From assembly GCF_013204845.1 (NCBI RefSeq), contig NZ_JABMKY010000017.1:122597-186596 (forward strand): a DNA stretch of 64,000 bases, given 5' to 3'. The translations under genes and the position numbers were made by a program. Shown here one piece after another: positions 9,012-17,812 of this stretch. This DNA comes from Paenibacillus qinlingensis. GTDB lineage: Bacteria > Bacillota > Bacilli > Paenibacillales > NBRC-103111. Under the pieces are notes generated by a model. It worked only from the letters and a program-made list of their open reading frames with translations, had not been told where the DNA came from and made no database searches. How positions within the stretch are numbered: position 1 is the stretch's first letter; every line of letters begins with the position of its first letter.

Positions 9012-10820
9012 TTGTTAACATTACCTCTTAATCAAACATGGAATCTTGAAACATTTTTCCCTGGAGGAAGTGATTCTCCTGCATTCGCAGCACACCTGAA
9101 GAAGCTTCAGGAGTCTATTGCATCTTTTCAAGAGCAAGTACGTCGTACAGCTTCTCCGCAAAGCGTAGAGGATACCTCGTCACTGGCACAATTGATTGAA
9201 TTGCTTCAGCACAACGTGATGCATATTCATGAGGCAGATTCTTTCGTAGGTTGTTTGCAAGCGGACAATCAGAAGGATAAGAAAGCACCTGTGTTAAGCG
9301 GACAAGTCAAAAGCTTATATGCCGAGCATTTATCTTCACTTACTCATTTTGATCAGATTCTAACAGGGGTCCCTGATCAGGTTTGGGCAGCCGTGTTGCA
9401 ACAAGAGCCCTTTCAAGCTATCGCTTTTTCGCTCGATGAACGTCGCGCATTGGCAAAAGAGAAGCTCCCGCCTGAGCAAGAAGCTTTAATAAATGATTTG
9501 GCCGTAGACGGCTATCATGGGTGGAGCGATTTGTATAATTCGACCGTTGGTCAATTCAGCATGGCTGTTGTAGTTGACGGTAAGAAGGTTGAATTGTCCG
9601 CAGGTCAAGCTTTCAATAAGCTGCATACCGAGAATCGTGAAGAACGTTTAGACCTATTTGATAAATGGGAACAAGCATGGACGGATAAAGAAGAATACTG
9701 TGCAGAAGCATTAAATCACTTGGCTGGCTTCCGACTTCAAGTTTATAAGGCAAGAGGCTGGAAAAGCATACATAAAGAACCACTAGCAATCAATCGTATG
9801 GAAGAAAAGACCTTGAACGTGATGTGGGACGTTATTGACCGCAATAAGGGACTTTTCGTGGAGTACTTACATCGAAAAGCGAAGCTGCTTGGTGTCGATA
9901 AGCTTGCTTGGGTAGATGTGGATGCGCCGCTGGGCGATTCCTCCAAGAAGATTTCCTATGACGAAGGTGCGAGCCTAATTATTGACCAGTTCAAGCGGTT
10001 TAGTCCGAAGCTTGCTGCTTTCTCTGAGGAAGCTTTCGAGAAACGCTGGATTGAAGCGGAGGATCGCCCTGGTAAACGTCCTGGAGGCTTCTGTACTTCA
10101 TTCCCACTAGAGGGAGAGACACGTATCTTCATGACGTACGGCGGGACGCTGAATAACGTTTCTACGCTCGCTCATGAGCTAGGTCATGGGTACCACCAGC
10201 ATGTCATGACGGATATGCCGGCGCTCGCGCAGGAATATGCGATGAATGTAGCTGAAACAGCTTCTACTTTTGCTGAAATGATCGTTGCAGATGCTGTCGT
10301 GAAGAGTGCATCGACAGATGATGAGCGGATTGTATTGTTGGAGGATAAAATTCAACGAGCTATCGCTTTCTTCATGAACATTCATGCGCGGTTTATTTTT
10401 GAGACGAACTTCTATGGGGAACGCAGTCAAGGCTTAGTGAGTGTGGAGCGCCTTAATGAGCTCATGGTTGATGCGCAAAAGCTTGCTTACAAGGATGCTT
10501 TGAGCAGCTACCATCCGCATTTCTGGGCAGCTAAGCTGCACTTCTACGCGACAGACGTTCCATTCTACAATTTCCCGTATACGTTCGGGTACATGTTCAG
10601 TGCTGGCATATATGCTAGAGCTGTGCAAGAAGGTGCAACCTTCGAAGACAAGTACATCTCCTTGCTTAGAGATACAGGAAGTATGAACGTAGAGGAACTA
10701 GCGCAGAAGCATTTAGGCGTGGATCTCACGGAGCCGGATTTCTGGCAAAGTGCTGTCGATATGGCAGCGCAAGACGTGAAGCAATTCATGGAGCTAACCG
10801 AATCGAAGGTACGTGTGTAG
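9012..10820 (+). CDS. M3-family oligoendopeptidase
   Basis: A cytoplasmic zinc metallopeptidase of 602 aa. The HEXXH motif is seen as TLAHELGHGYH near residue 390, with the third ligand Glu in AETASTFAEM about 30 residues on. The C-terminal FNFPYTFGYMFSAGIYA substrate region is typical of PepF/M3 clade enzymes. These degrade short peptides. The start codon is chosen as TTG 9012 because AAAGGTGATC, a strong match to the 16S 3' end, ends a few bases before it. A GTG at 9003 overlaps that site. No operon partner is evident. Confidence 0.88.
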   Translation: MLTLPLNQTWNLETFFPGGSDSPAFAAHLKKLQESIASFQEQVRRTASPQSVEDTSSLAQLIELLQHNVMHIHEADSFVGCLQADNQKDKKAPVLSGQVKSLYAEHLSSLTHFDQILTGVPDQVWAAVLQQEPFQAIAFSLDERRALAKEKLPPEQEALINDLAVDGYHGWSDLYNSTVGQFSMAVVVDGKKVELSAGQAFNKLHTENREERLDLFDKWEQAWTDKEEYCAEALNHLAGFRLQVYKARGWKSIHKEPLAINRMEEKTLNVMWDVIDRNKGLFVEYLHRKAKLLGVDKLAWVDVDAPLGDSSKKISYDEGASLIIDQFKRFSPKLAAFSEEAFEKRWIEAEDRPGKRPGGFCTSFPLEGETRIFMTYGGTLNNVSTLAHELGHGYHQHVMTDMPALAQEYAMNVAETASTFAEMIVADAVVKSASTDDERIVLLEDKIQRAIAFFMNIHARFIFETNFYGERSQGLVSVERLNELMVDAQKLAYKDALSSYHPHFWAAKLHFYATDVPFYNFPYTFGYMFSAGIYARAVQEGATFEDKYISLLRDTGSMNVEELAQKHLGVDLTEPDFWQSAVDMAAQDVKQFMELTESKVRV

Positions 10821-10897
10821 GTTTGGTTAGTGGCGGTAGGTGATGACGCGGGGGAGCAGTAGATAATGAATGAACATTACTGTCCCACTAAGGTTCC

Positions 10898-10945
10898 AAC
10901 CAAAGATCAAACCAAAGATCAAACCAAAGATCAAACCAAAGATCT
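10898..10945. repeat. 12-bp tandem repeat, four units
   Basis: Unit AACCAAAGATCA at 10898, 10910, 10922 and 10934 (the last ends in T instead of A). The copies are otherwise identical, suggesting recent slippage. Confidence 0.9.
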
Positions 10946-11019
10946 CAAACCAGTTAGCGCTGGCAAAATTGCAAAAGTGCACTTTTAAATGGGTTTTCAC
11001 TTGATTTATTGGTCATTGA

Positions 11020-11143
11020 TGCAAAAAGGCATCAATTTAGAGGGAATTGAGTGGAGATTGTTGAAAATCGCTAATAAGGATGCCTATTTGCACGTATTTT
11101 CTAGTTTTGAGGAAGAATGAGGAAAAAAGGTTGCCTATTTGCA
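11020..11143. repeat. Interspersed repeat with inverted and direct GCCTATTTGCA copies
   Basis: TGCAAAAAGGCATC (11020-11033) is the inverted partner (13/14) of GATGCCTATTTGCA (11079-11092). A direct copy GCCTATTTGCA follows at 11133-11143, 51 bases on. Such units look like a dispersed intergenic repeat family rather than coding sequence. Confidence 0.6.
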
Positions 11144-11236
11144 TTTTCAGGGAGAAATCATCCTTCAACATTGACTTATCCCGCACATGCATCATAAGCG
11201 TCCACACACTGCTTTCCGTCTCGTATCGAATAAATG

Positions 11237-11275
11237 AACAGCCCCCCTGAGGGATGACCTCAGAGGGGCTGTTTT
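11237..11275. terminator. Hairpin terminator
   Basis: AACAGCCCC-CCTGAGG-GATG-CCTCAG-GGGGCTGTT stem with a T5 tract on the plus side and A/T-rich sequence on the minus side. It ends the chemoreceptor transcript (minus strand). Confidence 0.75.
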
Positions 11276-11279
11276 TCGT

Positions 11280-12539
11280 TTAAAGCTTAAAGATTTGAAT
11301 GGTTTGCTGCAACTGGGTCACAACCCGCGTCATTTCTTCCGCTTGCGTTACGATGCCCTGTACAGTTGAAATTTGCTCATTCATGGAAGCAGACACTTCT
11401 TGCGTACCAGCCGCGGACTCTTCTGTGATGGCTGAAATATTTTCCATCGCTGCTGCGATTTGTCCTGAGCTTTGAAGCATGCTTTCACTTTCTTCAGCAA
11501 ACCGTGTAATTTCCTCTGAAATGAAGCCGACGCTGCCAACAATCTCAGCAAATACGATTTCGGTTTGATCGATTAAGACGGTTTGTTTCTTAACAACATC
11601 TTCATTGACTTGGATGCTGCGTATCGCATCTTGAATGCCTTGCTCAATGCTCTTAACGAAGCCGAATACTTCACGTGTAAGGGAAGTGGATTCTTCAGCA
11701 AGCTTACGTACCTCTTGTGCTACGACAGCGAATCCTCGGCCATGTTCACCGGCTCTAGCAGCCTCAATGGATGCGTTGAGGGACAATAGGTTCGTTTGCT
11801 CAGCAATTTCTGAAATGGAGCGTGTAACGCTCGTAATGCCGGCTGCTTGGCGAGCAAGCATATCAATCGTATCGGATACTTGTCTCGTTACTTCTACATT
11901 TCGTTTCATACCGACGCCTTGGCTTTCAACCGATGTGCGTCCTTTTTCTACGAGGGTCATCATGAGATCCGAACGGTGTTTCATTTCTTGGGCAGATCCA
12001 GCATAATTAACGATTTTCACTTCAATATCTTTCGATGTGATGGATACGCCAGAAATCTCCTCAGAGATTTGTCCCGCACCAGCAGCCAGCTCATGGGCCG
12101 AAATACTCACTTGCTCAAGAACAGTACGAAAGCTTTCATTCTTCACATAGATATCACGGCTTGTCTGGAAAACTTGCTTCGAAATAGAGCCTGTATCACG
12201 TAAAATATCGCGGAGCTTGTCAATCATTTTGTTGAAGGATTGGCCCAGTTGACCTAGTGAGTCGTCAGACGTGATAGCAACCTTCTGAGAGAAGTCCCCT
12301 TTAGAAATGTTAAGAGCAATCCGGGAGATACCATCGATTGGCTCCGTAAGTTGACCTTCAAACCAACGGATAAAGGGGAAGCTTCCAGCTAGGATAATAA
12401 TTAGGAAAATAATGCCAAGTAAGCGGTTCCAGTCTGAGGCGAAAGTTACAATTAACATGAAGATCGAATTCAAACCAATTAGTGCAAAACAACCAAGTTG
12501 TAGTTTCTTTCTAAACGATAAGGATGAGATTTGTTCCAA
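11280..12539 (-). CDS. Methyl-accepting chemotaxis protein lacking an extracellular sensor
   Basis: A 419-residue chemoreceptor-like signal transducer. Two membrane helices lie back to back at about residues 13-57 with only a few residues between them, so there is no external ligand domain. HAMP spans about 58-110. The cytoplasmic signalling domain has the conserved hairpin tip EQTNLLSLNASIEAARAGE near residue 240. It would signal to CheA/CheW, and the input is probably membrane state or a partner. TTG 12537-12539 has GAGGAG eight bases upstream. Confidence 0.88.
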   Translation of the reverse strand: MEQISSLSFRKKLQLGCFALIGLNSIFMLIVTFASDWNRLLGIIFLIIILAGSFPFIRWFEGQLTEPIDGISRIALNISKGDFSQKVAITSDDSLGQLGQSFNKMIDKLRDILRDTGSISKQVFQTSRDIYVKNESFRTVLEQVSISAHELAAGAGQISEEISGVSITSKDIEVKIVNYAGSAQEMKHRSDLMMTLVEKGRTSVESQGVGMKRNVEVTRQVSDTIDMLARQAAGITSVTRSISEIAEQTNLLSLNASIEAARAGEHGRGFAVVAQEVRKLAEESTSLTREVFGFVKSIEQGIQDAIRSIQVNEDVVKKQTVLIDQTEIVFAEIVGSVGFISEEITRFAEESESMLQSSGQIAAAMENISAITEESAAGTQEVSASMNEQISTVQGIVTQAEEMTRVVTQLQQTIQIFKL

Positions 12540-12733
12540 TCCGATCGACTCCTCTGCAAAATTTGTTTACTTATGGAGAAAAATAATAGGTGCATTTGAA
12601 AATTATATCACCGAACTTGGAAACATTCTACAGTTTTTCGACACAAATCGTTCGGTATTTACAAGAAATTTGGAAATTACATTAAGTGAATATAAAGAAT
12701 ATAGTGAATTATTCAAATATTGGAAATAAACTG

Positions 12734-12762
12734 TTGAATTATGTAAATTGTCTGGGTATAAT
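12734..12762 (+). promoter_or_regulatory. Sigma-A-type promoter
   Basis: TTGAAT (12734-12739), 17-bp spacer, TATAAT (12757-12762). It points at the unrecognised gene starting at 12829. Confidence 0.75.
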
Positions 12763-12828
12763 AGGTCTACAGTCACAAAATTAACATAATTAGTAAATAT
12801 ACGTAATTTAAGGAGGAGTATTATAAAA

Positions 12829-13191
12829 TTGGAACAGTTTACACTCGCGAGACAAATCGATATGGTATTTCGTAAGATTAAAGATGAGCTTTCTCATGTG
12901 AACTCAGGTACGGTGTTTGTTCATATTCGCAACAATGAGATTGGCAAATTTGGTATTAAACATTTGCCGTTTGAAAGCTCAGAGGGTGTATTGCCTGCAG
13001 CTGTTAGCGCGGGGTTAACGGAAATACAATTCCAAACGTTTCGTCAAATGGCAATCGAGTCACTTAAGCGTAAGAAGAGCTGGACGCATGGGGAAATTAT
13101 GTTTGACTTTACTGTAAGAAAGAATGTTATTTCAATTAGCATCATGTTTGAAAGCAATTATAATATGGCTACATACGCACGAACGATTTAG
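12829..13191 (+). CDS. Unrecognised 120-aa cytoplasmic protein
   Basis: A single gene with its own sigma-A promoter, an AAGGAGG site about 11 bases before TTG 12829 and a terminator after it. The product has no membrane segment or Cys motif. It opens with an amphipathic helix (DMVFRKIKDEL) and continues as alternating beta/alpha (GTVFVHIRNNEIGKFGIKH ... GEIMFDFTVRK ... ISISIMFES). Good expression signals make a real gene likely. I do not recognise the family and assign no function. Confidence 0.7.
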   Translation: MEQFTLARQIDMVFRKIKDELSHVNSGTVFVHIRNNEIGKFGIKHLPFESSEGVLPAAVSAGLTEIQFQTFRQMAIESLKRKKSWTHGEIMFDFTVRKNVISISIMFESNYNMATYARTI

Positions 13192-13222
13192 CACTTATAT
13201 ACTTACTATTACTGCGTGGAAG

Positions 13223-13258
13223 AAGAACCCCGATCACAATTGTGATTGGGGTTCTTTC
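13223..13258. terminator. Bidirectional terminator overlapping an ABC gene end
   Basis: AAGAACCCC-G-ATCACA-AT-TGTGAT-T-GGGGTTCTT hairpin between two convergent genes. The stop codon of the minus-strand ABC ATPase (13234-13236) lies inside the stem. Confidence 0.85.
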
Positions 13259-14064
13259 GTTAACAAAACGCGACCTTTGCCATACGGAATGCACATCGGT
13301 GTTCCGAAGATAGGATCAGTTGTAACCTGACAATCCATCCCAAACACTTCACGCAACAAAGGTGCATTGACGATGTCCTCAGGCTTGCCTTCCGCATAAA
13401 TGGAGCCTTTCTTGATGCTGACAATATGGTGAGCGTACCGACAAGCTAGATTAATGTCATGCAGAACCATAACAATTGTGCGCTGTTCTCGCTCGTTCAG
13501 TTCGAATAATAAGTCCAACACTTCAATCTGATGGGTAAGATCAAGATATGTGGTCGGTTCATCAAGTAGTAATGTAGGCGTGTCTTGGGCTAAGGTCATC
13601 GCGATCCAGGCACGCTGGCGTTGTCCTCCGGAGAGTGAATCCACAGTGCGATCAGCAACCTCTCGCATATCGGTAAGCTCGAGTGCCTTCATGACCTTGT
13701 TCTCATCCTCTTGACTCCATTGTTGCAGCCAACTTTGGTAAGGATAGCGCCCTTGTTTGACGAGTTGTCTGACAGTGAGGCCTTCCGGAGCTGTTGGCCC
13801 TTGGGGCAAGATCGCCATTCGTCGTGCGATCTCTTTGGTCGAGAGCTTCGCGATCTCATGTCCGTCCAATAGAATGCTACCTGAGGTTGGTTTCATAAGC
13901 CGAGCAAGTGAGCGGAGCAGTGTGGATTTTCCACAGCCGTTACTGCCGATAAATACAGTGATTTTGCCTTTAGGGATCTGCACGTTTAAACTTTGGAAAA
14001 TCGTTGTATCGCCGTATGTCAATTGAAGCGATTGGGCTTCGAGTGCGTGGTCTGAGGTGGTCAT
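13234..14064 (-). CDS. Iron-siderophore ABC transporter ATPase (FecE/FhuC type)
   Basis: Energises ferric-siderophore import. The 276-aa product has Walker A GSNGCGKST near residue 43, signature LSGGQRQRAWIAM near 143 and Walker B TLLLDEPTTYLDL. The open frame extends to 14205 but ATG 14062-14064 has GGAGAAA upstream and starts just before the first beta strand. It is the last gene of the permease-permease-ATPase operon, and its end is buried in a terminator. Confidence 0.9.
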   Translation of the reverse strand: MTTSDHALEAQSLQLTYGDTTIFQSLNVQIPKGKITVFIGSNGCGKSTLLRSLARLMKPTSGSILLDGHEIAKLSTKEIARRMAILPQGPTAPEGLTVRQLVKQGRYPYQSWLQQWSQEDENKVMKALELTDMREVADRTVDSLSGGQRQRAWIAMTLAQDTPTLLLDEPTTYLDLTHQIEVLDLLFELNEREQRTIVMVLHDINLACRYAHHIVSIKKGSIYAEGKPEDIVNAPLLREVFGMDCQVTTDPIFGTPMCIPYGKGRVLLTKEPQSQL

Positions 14065-14095
14065 AAACTGTTTCTCCTTTTCGTAGACATACGGG

Positions 14096-15145
14096 TTATC
14101 CCCGATTCCTACTGCGATATAGGACATAGATGAAGATAGGTGCGCCAATGGCTGCCGTGAATACACCTGCGGGGATATCGAGTGGTTTGAACAAGAAACG
14201 ACCACATAAATCCGCGAGCAGCAGCAGCAGAGAGCCAGTGAGTGCAGAGACTGGAATCAAGGTTCCGAAGCTAGGACCGACAAGTTTACGTGAAATATGC
14301 GGAGCCATAAGACCAATAAAGCTTATCGCACCGCCAAAGGCGACAGCAGCTCCAGCCAAAGCAACGCTAAGCATAATTAACAGAAACCGTTGACGCTGTA
14401 CATGGCTGCCAACACTCTGGGCAATATCTTCTCCTAGCGACTGGATAGTAATGTGCCGCGCATAGAAGAAGATAACCGGTATCAGCACAGCCACCCAAGG
14501 GAGCAAGGGATATACTGCTTTGGCCCAAGATACGCCATATATGCTGCCAGTCATAAAAGTAAGTGATTGTTGGGCCAGTACGATAGGACCAGTAAGCATC
14601 ATGAGATAAGATACTGCGCTCATTGCAGCAGTGAGTCCCGTTCCGATGAGGACAAGTCGCAGCGGTGTAATGCCATTTTTCCATGAGAAGAGGTAGACTA
14701 GCAGGGTTGCAAAGAACGCCCCTAGAATAGCTGCGACTGGCAACCAATGGATACTAAGTTTATCTGAGAAGAAGAAGAAGAAAGATACAGCGCCTAGCGT
14801 TGCACCGCCTGTTGTTCCAATCGTGTCTGGTGATGTGAGCGGGTTTCTCACAATCCCTTGCAGAATAGCGCCAGCTACGCCTAGAGATGCGCCGATCAGT
14901 ACAGCTACAATAACACGAGGCAAACGCAATGTACGAACGATCATCGTACTTGAATCCGTGCCATAGCCGAATACGGCCTTTATGACATTCAATGGTTTAA
15001 TCGTAATACTGCCGACACCAGTGCTTATAATCATCATAAGGATGACGGCAAGGAATAGAGACAACGTGACGATAATGGCTTTTTTGCTAATTAAAAAAGA
15101 GTAACTTTTGCTTCGAACCATAATATCTCGCTTAGAAGTACTCAT
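14096..15145 (-). CDS. FecCD-family siderophore permease, subunit 2
   Basis: A multi-helix (about nine to ten TM) permease of 349 aa. The family feature LRLPRVIVAVLIGASLGVAG lies near residue 75, with GAISFIGLMAPHISRKLVG near 275 as the ATPase-coupling region. The start overlaps the upstream permease stop by ATGA (15142-15145), indicating coupled translation. An internal ATG at 15121 is an alternative start. Confidence 0.9.
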   Translation of the reverse strand: MSTSKRDIMVRSKSYSFLISKKAIIVTLSLFLAVILMMIISTGVGSITIKPLNVIKAVFGYGTDSSTMIVRTLRLPRVIVAVLIGASLGVAGAILQGIVRNPLTSPDTIGTTGGATLGAVSFFFFFSDKLSIHWLPVAAILGAFFATLLVYLFSWKNGITPLRLVLIGTGLTAAMSAVSYLMMLTGPIVLAQQSLTFMTGSIYGVSWAKAVYPLLPWVAVLIPVIFFYARHITIQSLGEDIAQSVGSHVQRQRFLLIMLSVALAGAAVAFGGAISFIGLMAPHISRKLVGPSFGTLIPVSALTGSLLLLLADLCGRFLFKPLDIPAGVFTAAIGAPIFIYVLYRSRNRG

Positions 15146-16164
15146 TTAAGGAGTCCCCCTTTACGTGCTATGTAAATAAAGAAAGGAACACCAAGAATAG
15201 CGGTCATCACACCGACATGGACTTCTTTCGGCATAATAATGAAGCGAGCCCCTATATCTGCGCTTACTAACAGAATACCGCCTAGCACAGCACAGTAGGG
15301 AATGACCCATCGGTAGTCAATCCCGACAAGAAAGCGGACAATATGAGGGATCATGAGGCCGACGAACACTATGGGACCTGCAACAGCGACAGATCCACCG
15401 GCAAGAATAATAATAATGAGTGCTGTAATTAGTTTGATGTAGACTGTTTGTTGTCCTAATCCTTTGGCAATATCATCACCCATGGATAAGACATTGATGT
15501 GGGGTGATAATACGATCGCCCCGATCCAAGCAAGCAACATATACGGATAAACGGATTGCAGCATAGCCATCGTACGTCCTTCGACAGAACCAACAAGCCA
15601 GTAGAGTACTTGTTCGAAGGCTTTGCCATTACTTAGCAATATCCCCTGAGTGAGTGAAGCGAAAAAAGCCGTCATCGCAGCGCCTGCGAGTGTGATCTTC
15701 ATGGGTGTTAAGCCATCGCGACCTAGTGAGCCAAGCACATAGACCAATGTAGCACTCACAGCAGCACCAAAAAAAGCAATCCATGTAAATTGCGTTAGGC
15801 TGGATATATCAAAAAAGCTAACAGCTACTACGATAGCGAAAGCAGCCCCAGAATTAATCCCGAAAATACTCGGTGAAGCTAGTGGATTTCGAGTCATCGC
15901 TTGCATAAGTGCGCCAGCAACGGCTAAACTGCCCCCAACGAGTGCAGCAATCAAAGCCCTTGGTATTCGCACAGTTTGTATAATGATGGATTCATTTGTT
16001 GGTTTCGCAGAAGAATCAAAAGACGTGAAGATTTGATCCCAAGAATATGTTTTGAGGCCGAATCGGACACTGCTAAGGATTAATGCGATAAGTACACAAG
16101 CGGCAGCTAGTAATCCGATACTTTTGTAAAAATGAGAGAGTCGTTCCGTTCTTGATGTATGCAT
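15142..16164 (-). CDS. FecCD-family siderophore permease, subunit 1
   Basis: The paired permease subunit, 340 aa, with VRIPRALIAALVGGSLAVAG near residue 67 and GPIVFVGLMIPHIVRFLVG near 262. It is first in the minus-strand operon and is transcribed divergently from the binding lipoprotein. The intergenic region carries two Fur boxes. The arrangement resembles the Bacillus YfiY/YfiZ-YfhA hydroxamate siderophore system, but the ligand cannot be decided from this sequence. Confidence 0.9.
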   Translation of the reverse strand: MHTSRTERLSHFYKSIGLLAAACVLIALILSSVRFGLKTYSWDQIFTSFDSSAKPTNESIIIQTVRIPRALIAALVGGSLAVAGALMQAMTRNPLASPSIFGINSGAAFAIVVAVSFFDISSLTQFTWIAFFGAAVSATLVYVLGSLGRDGLTPMKITLAGAAMTAFFASLTQGILLSNGKAFEQVLYWLVGSVEGRTMAMLQSVYPYMLLAWIGAIVLSPHINVLSMGDDIAKGLGQQTVYIKLITALIIIILAGGSVAVAGPIVFVGLMIPHIVRFLVGIDYRWVIPYCAVLGGILLVSADIGARFIIMPKEVHVGVMTAILGVPFFIYIARKGGLLK

Positions 16165-16238
16165 GATGGTTGTCTGCTTCCTTCCTACTTTCTCGCTCCG
16201 TTTATTTTAAAGTCAACGGTATTTGAAGTCAATGAATA

Positions 16239-16253
16239 TGAGAATCATTATCA
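16239..16253. promoter_or_regulatory. Fur box 1
   Basis: TGAGAATCATTATCA, close to the 7-1-7 Fur consensus TGATAATNATTATCA. It is the copy nearer the permease operon. Confidence 0.85.
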
Positions 16254-16300
16254 AAAATCTTGACAGATTAGGTCCAATTCTAGTATTATGTGCAAAGTAG

Positions 16301-16315
16301 TGAGAATCGTTATCA
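16301..16315. promoter_or_regulatory. Fur box 2
   Basis: TGAGAATCGTTATCA, a second Fur-type operator, nearer the binding-protein gene. Together with box 1 it predicts iron repression of both divergent transcripts. Confidence 0.85.
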
Positions 16316-16348
16316 CAATAAAGTACAACTAGGGGGAACACAATTATT

Positions 16349-17344
16349 ATGTTTAGTCAAAAACGCCGCACGTTTGGAAGAGCGTGGGCTCTTGTTGCAT
16401 GTCTATTTGTTTTTAGTATGATCGTAACAGCTTGTGGAGCGAAATCAGAGCCGACTACGGCAGGCTCCGCAGCGCCGCAAGAAACAGCAAAAGCGGATGC
16501 TCCTCGCACAATTAAACACGCTATGGGAGAAACAGCCGTACCTGCTAATCCTAAACGTGTTGTCATTTTAACCAATGAAGGAACAGAAGCTTTACTTGCG
16601 CTAGGAATTAAGCCGGTTGGAGCTGTTGAATCCTTCTATGGCAATCCTTGGTTTGATCATTTCAAAGCGGACATGCAAGGTGTTACAACAGTTGGTGTCG
16701 AAGGACAACCGAATTTGGAAGTCATCGCATCGCTGAAGCCTGATTTAATTATCGGTAACAAGCTTCGCCAAGAGAAAGTATACGAGCAATTGAAAGCTAT
16801 TGCGCCAACTGTTTTCTCAGAAACACTGCGCGGTGAATGGAAAAATAACTTCAGTCTGTACGCAGACACATTGAATAAGAAAGCTGAAGGAGACAAAGTG
16901 ATCGGTAGCTTCGATAAACGTATTGAAGATTTCAAATCCAAAGCAGGCGATAAGCTGAAAGAAAAAGTAGCTGTTGTTCGGTTTATGGGCGGTAAATCAA
17001 GATACTATTACGGCGATATGTTCTCAGGAGTTATCTTCAAACAACTTGGTTTCGCTCGTTCCGATGCTAAGAGTGATGAGAAGTCGTTCGAAGATATTAC
17101 GAAAGAACGTTTAACCGAACTGGATGCTGCGGATCGCGTATTCTACTTTACGTATGAAATCGGCGATGGCAAAGGGAATAAACAAGAGCAAGAGTGGATG
17201 AATGATCCGCTTTGGAAAAATCTAAAAGTGGTGAAAGAAAATAAATTAGTTAAAGTTAATGATGCTACTTGGAATACGGGCGGCGGCGTTCGGTCAGCAA
17301 ACATCATGTTGGATGATTTGTACAAAATCTACGACATTAAATAG
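16349..17344 (+). CDS. Iron-siderophore substrate-binding lipoprotein
   Basis: Extracellular ligand capture for the divergent permease pair. The 331-aa precursor has a lipoprotein signal with lipobox VTAC (Cys about residue 29), a Thr/Ala linker and a FepB/TroA-type fold: PKRVVILTNEGTEALLALGIKPVG, then NLEVIASLKPDLIIG. AGGGGG lies upstream of ATG 16349. A terminator follows. Confidence 0.9.
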   Translation: MFSQKRRTFGRAWALVACLFVFSMIVTACGAKSEPTTAGSAAPQETAKADAPRTIKHAMGETAVPANPKRVVILTNEGTEALLALGIKPVGAVESFYGNPWFDHFKADMQGVTTVGVEGQPNLEVIASLKPDLIIGNKLRQEKVYEQLKAIAPTVFSETLRGEWKNNFSLYADTLNKKAEGDKVIGSFDKRIEDFKSKAGDKLKEKVAVVRFMGGKSRYYYGDMFSGVIFKQLGFARSDAKSDEKSFEDITKERLTELDAADRVFYFTYEIGDGKGNKQEQEWMNDPLWKNLKVVKENKLVKVNDATWNTGGGVRSANIMLDDLYKIYDIK

Positions 17345-17350
17345 GTTGAA

Positions 17351-17395
17351 AAAAAGGGCTTTCTCCGAGTATCTACCCGGATGAAGGCCCTTTTG
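17351..17395 (+). terminator. Terminator of the siderophore binding-protein gene
   Basis: AAGGGC...CTCCG / CGGAT...GCCCTT stem followed by TTTTG, just after the gene's stop. Confidence 0.75.
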
Positions 17396-17419
17396 TTGCT
17401 TAAGTATTTTGGAGCGAAA

Positions 17420-17656
17420 TTATCTGCTGAATTTGTTGCTTGAACCAGCAAGTTGTTGCTCAGCAATTTGAACGAGACGACGAGTGATGCTGCCTCCGAT
17501 AGAACCTGTGTCGTAAGACGTCATATAACCGTAGTAGCCATCTTGAGGAATTTGGATGCCCAATTCTTGAGCAACTTCATACTTCAATTGGTCTAGGGCT
17601 GATGAAGCTTGAGGAACTACTAAGGAGTTACTGCTGCGAGATTGTCCTGTAGCCAT
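17420..17656 (-). CDS. Alpha/beta-type small acid-soluble spore protein
   Basis: A 78-residue DNA-binding protein of the dormant spore core. Family blocks are present: ALDQLKYEVAQELGI near residue 21 and DTGSIGGSITRRLVQIAE near 49; the first spans the GPR protease cleavage region. It protects spore DNA from UV and heat. ATG 17656 has a strong GGAGGTGAT site. A sigma-G-like promoter lies upstream (17680-17708). A paralogue with nearly identical blocks is at 27756. Confidence 0.93.
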   Translation of the reverse strand: MATGQSRSSNSLVVPQASSALDQLKYEVAQELGIQIPQDGYYGYMTSYDTGSIGGSITRRLVQIAEQQLAGSSNKFSR

Positions 17657-17679
17657 CTGATATCACCTCCAGTAATAGG

Positions 17680-17708
17680 TAGTATGAACAGTTTTGTAAA
17701 TATTACTC
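17680..17708 (-). promoter_or_regulatory. Sigma-G-like promoter of the spore protein gene
   Basis: On the minus strand, GAGTA (17704-17708), 17-bp spacer, CATACTA (17680-17686), fitting the sigma-G -10 CATNNTA. The -35 is weaker than the one at 27668. Confidence 0.6.
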
Positions 17709-17812
17709 ATACTTTTTTTGGAAATTTAATCCTTTTTATAAAAGCGTAAAAGCAGGAATGTTTCGACTTTGTTATAATGGGAAAAAGGACGTCGGGAAAG
17801 CGGGGAGAAAGC

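Larger units (their letters stand above)
10821..11236. other. Gene-free, repeat-bearing intergenic region
   Basis: No convincing gene in either strand between the peptidase and the chemoreceptor. It holds a 12-bp tandem repeat (10898-10945) and an inverted/direct repeat set built around GCCTATTTGCA (11020-11143). It ends in the chemoreceptor terminator. Confidence 0.6.

Noticed and set aside
10898..10945. CRISPR or iteron-type origin
   Set aside because: Only four 12-base units without spacers, no AT-rich unwinding region and no replication gene next to it.
12412..12729. 105-aa plus-strand frame
   Set aside because: It overlaps the start of the chemoreceptor antisense, has no ribosome site, and its end lies in the gap before a clear promoter.
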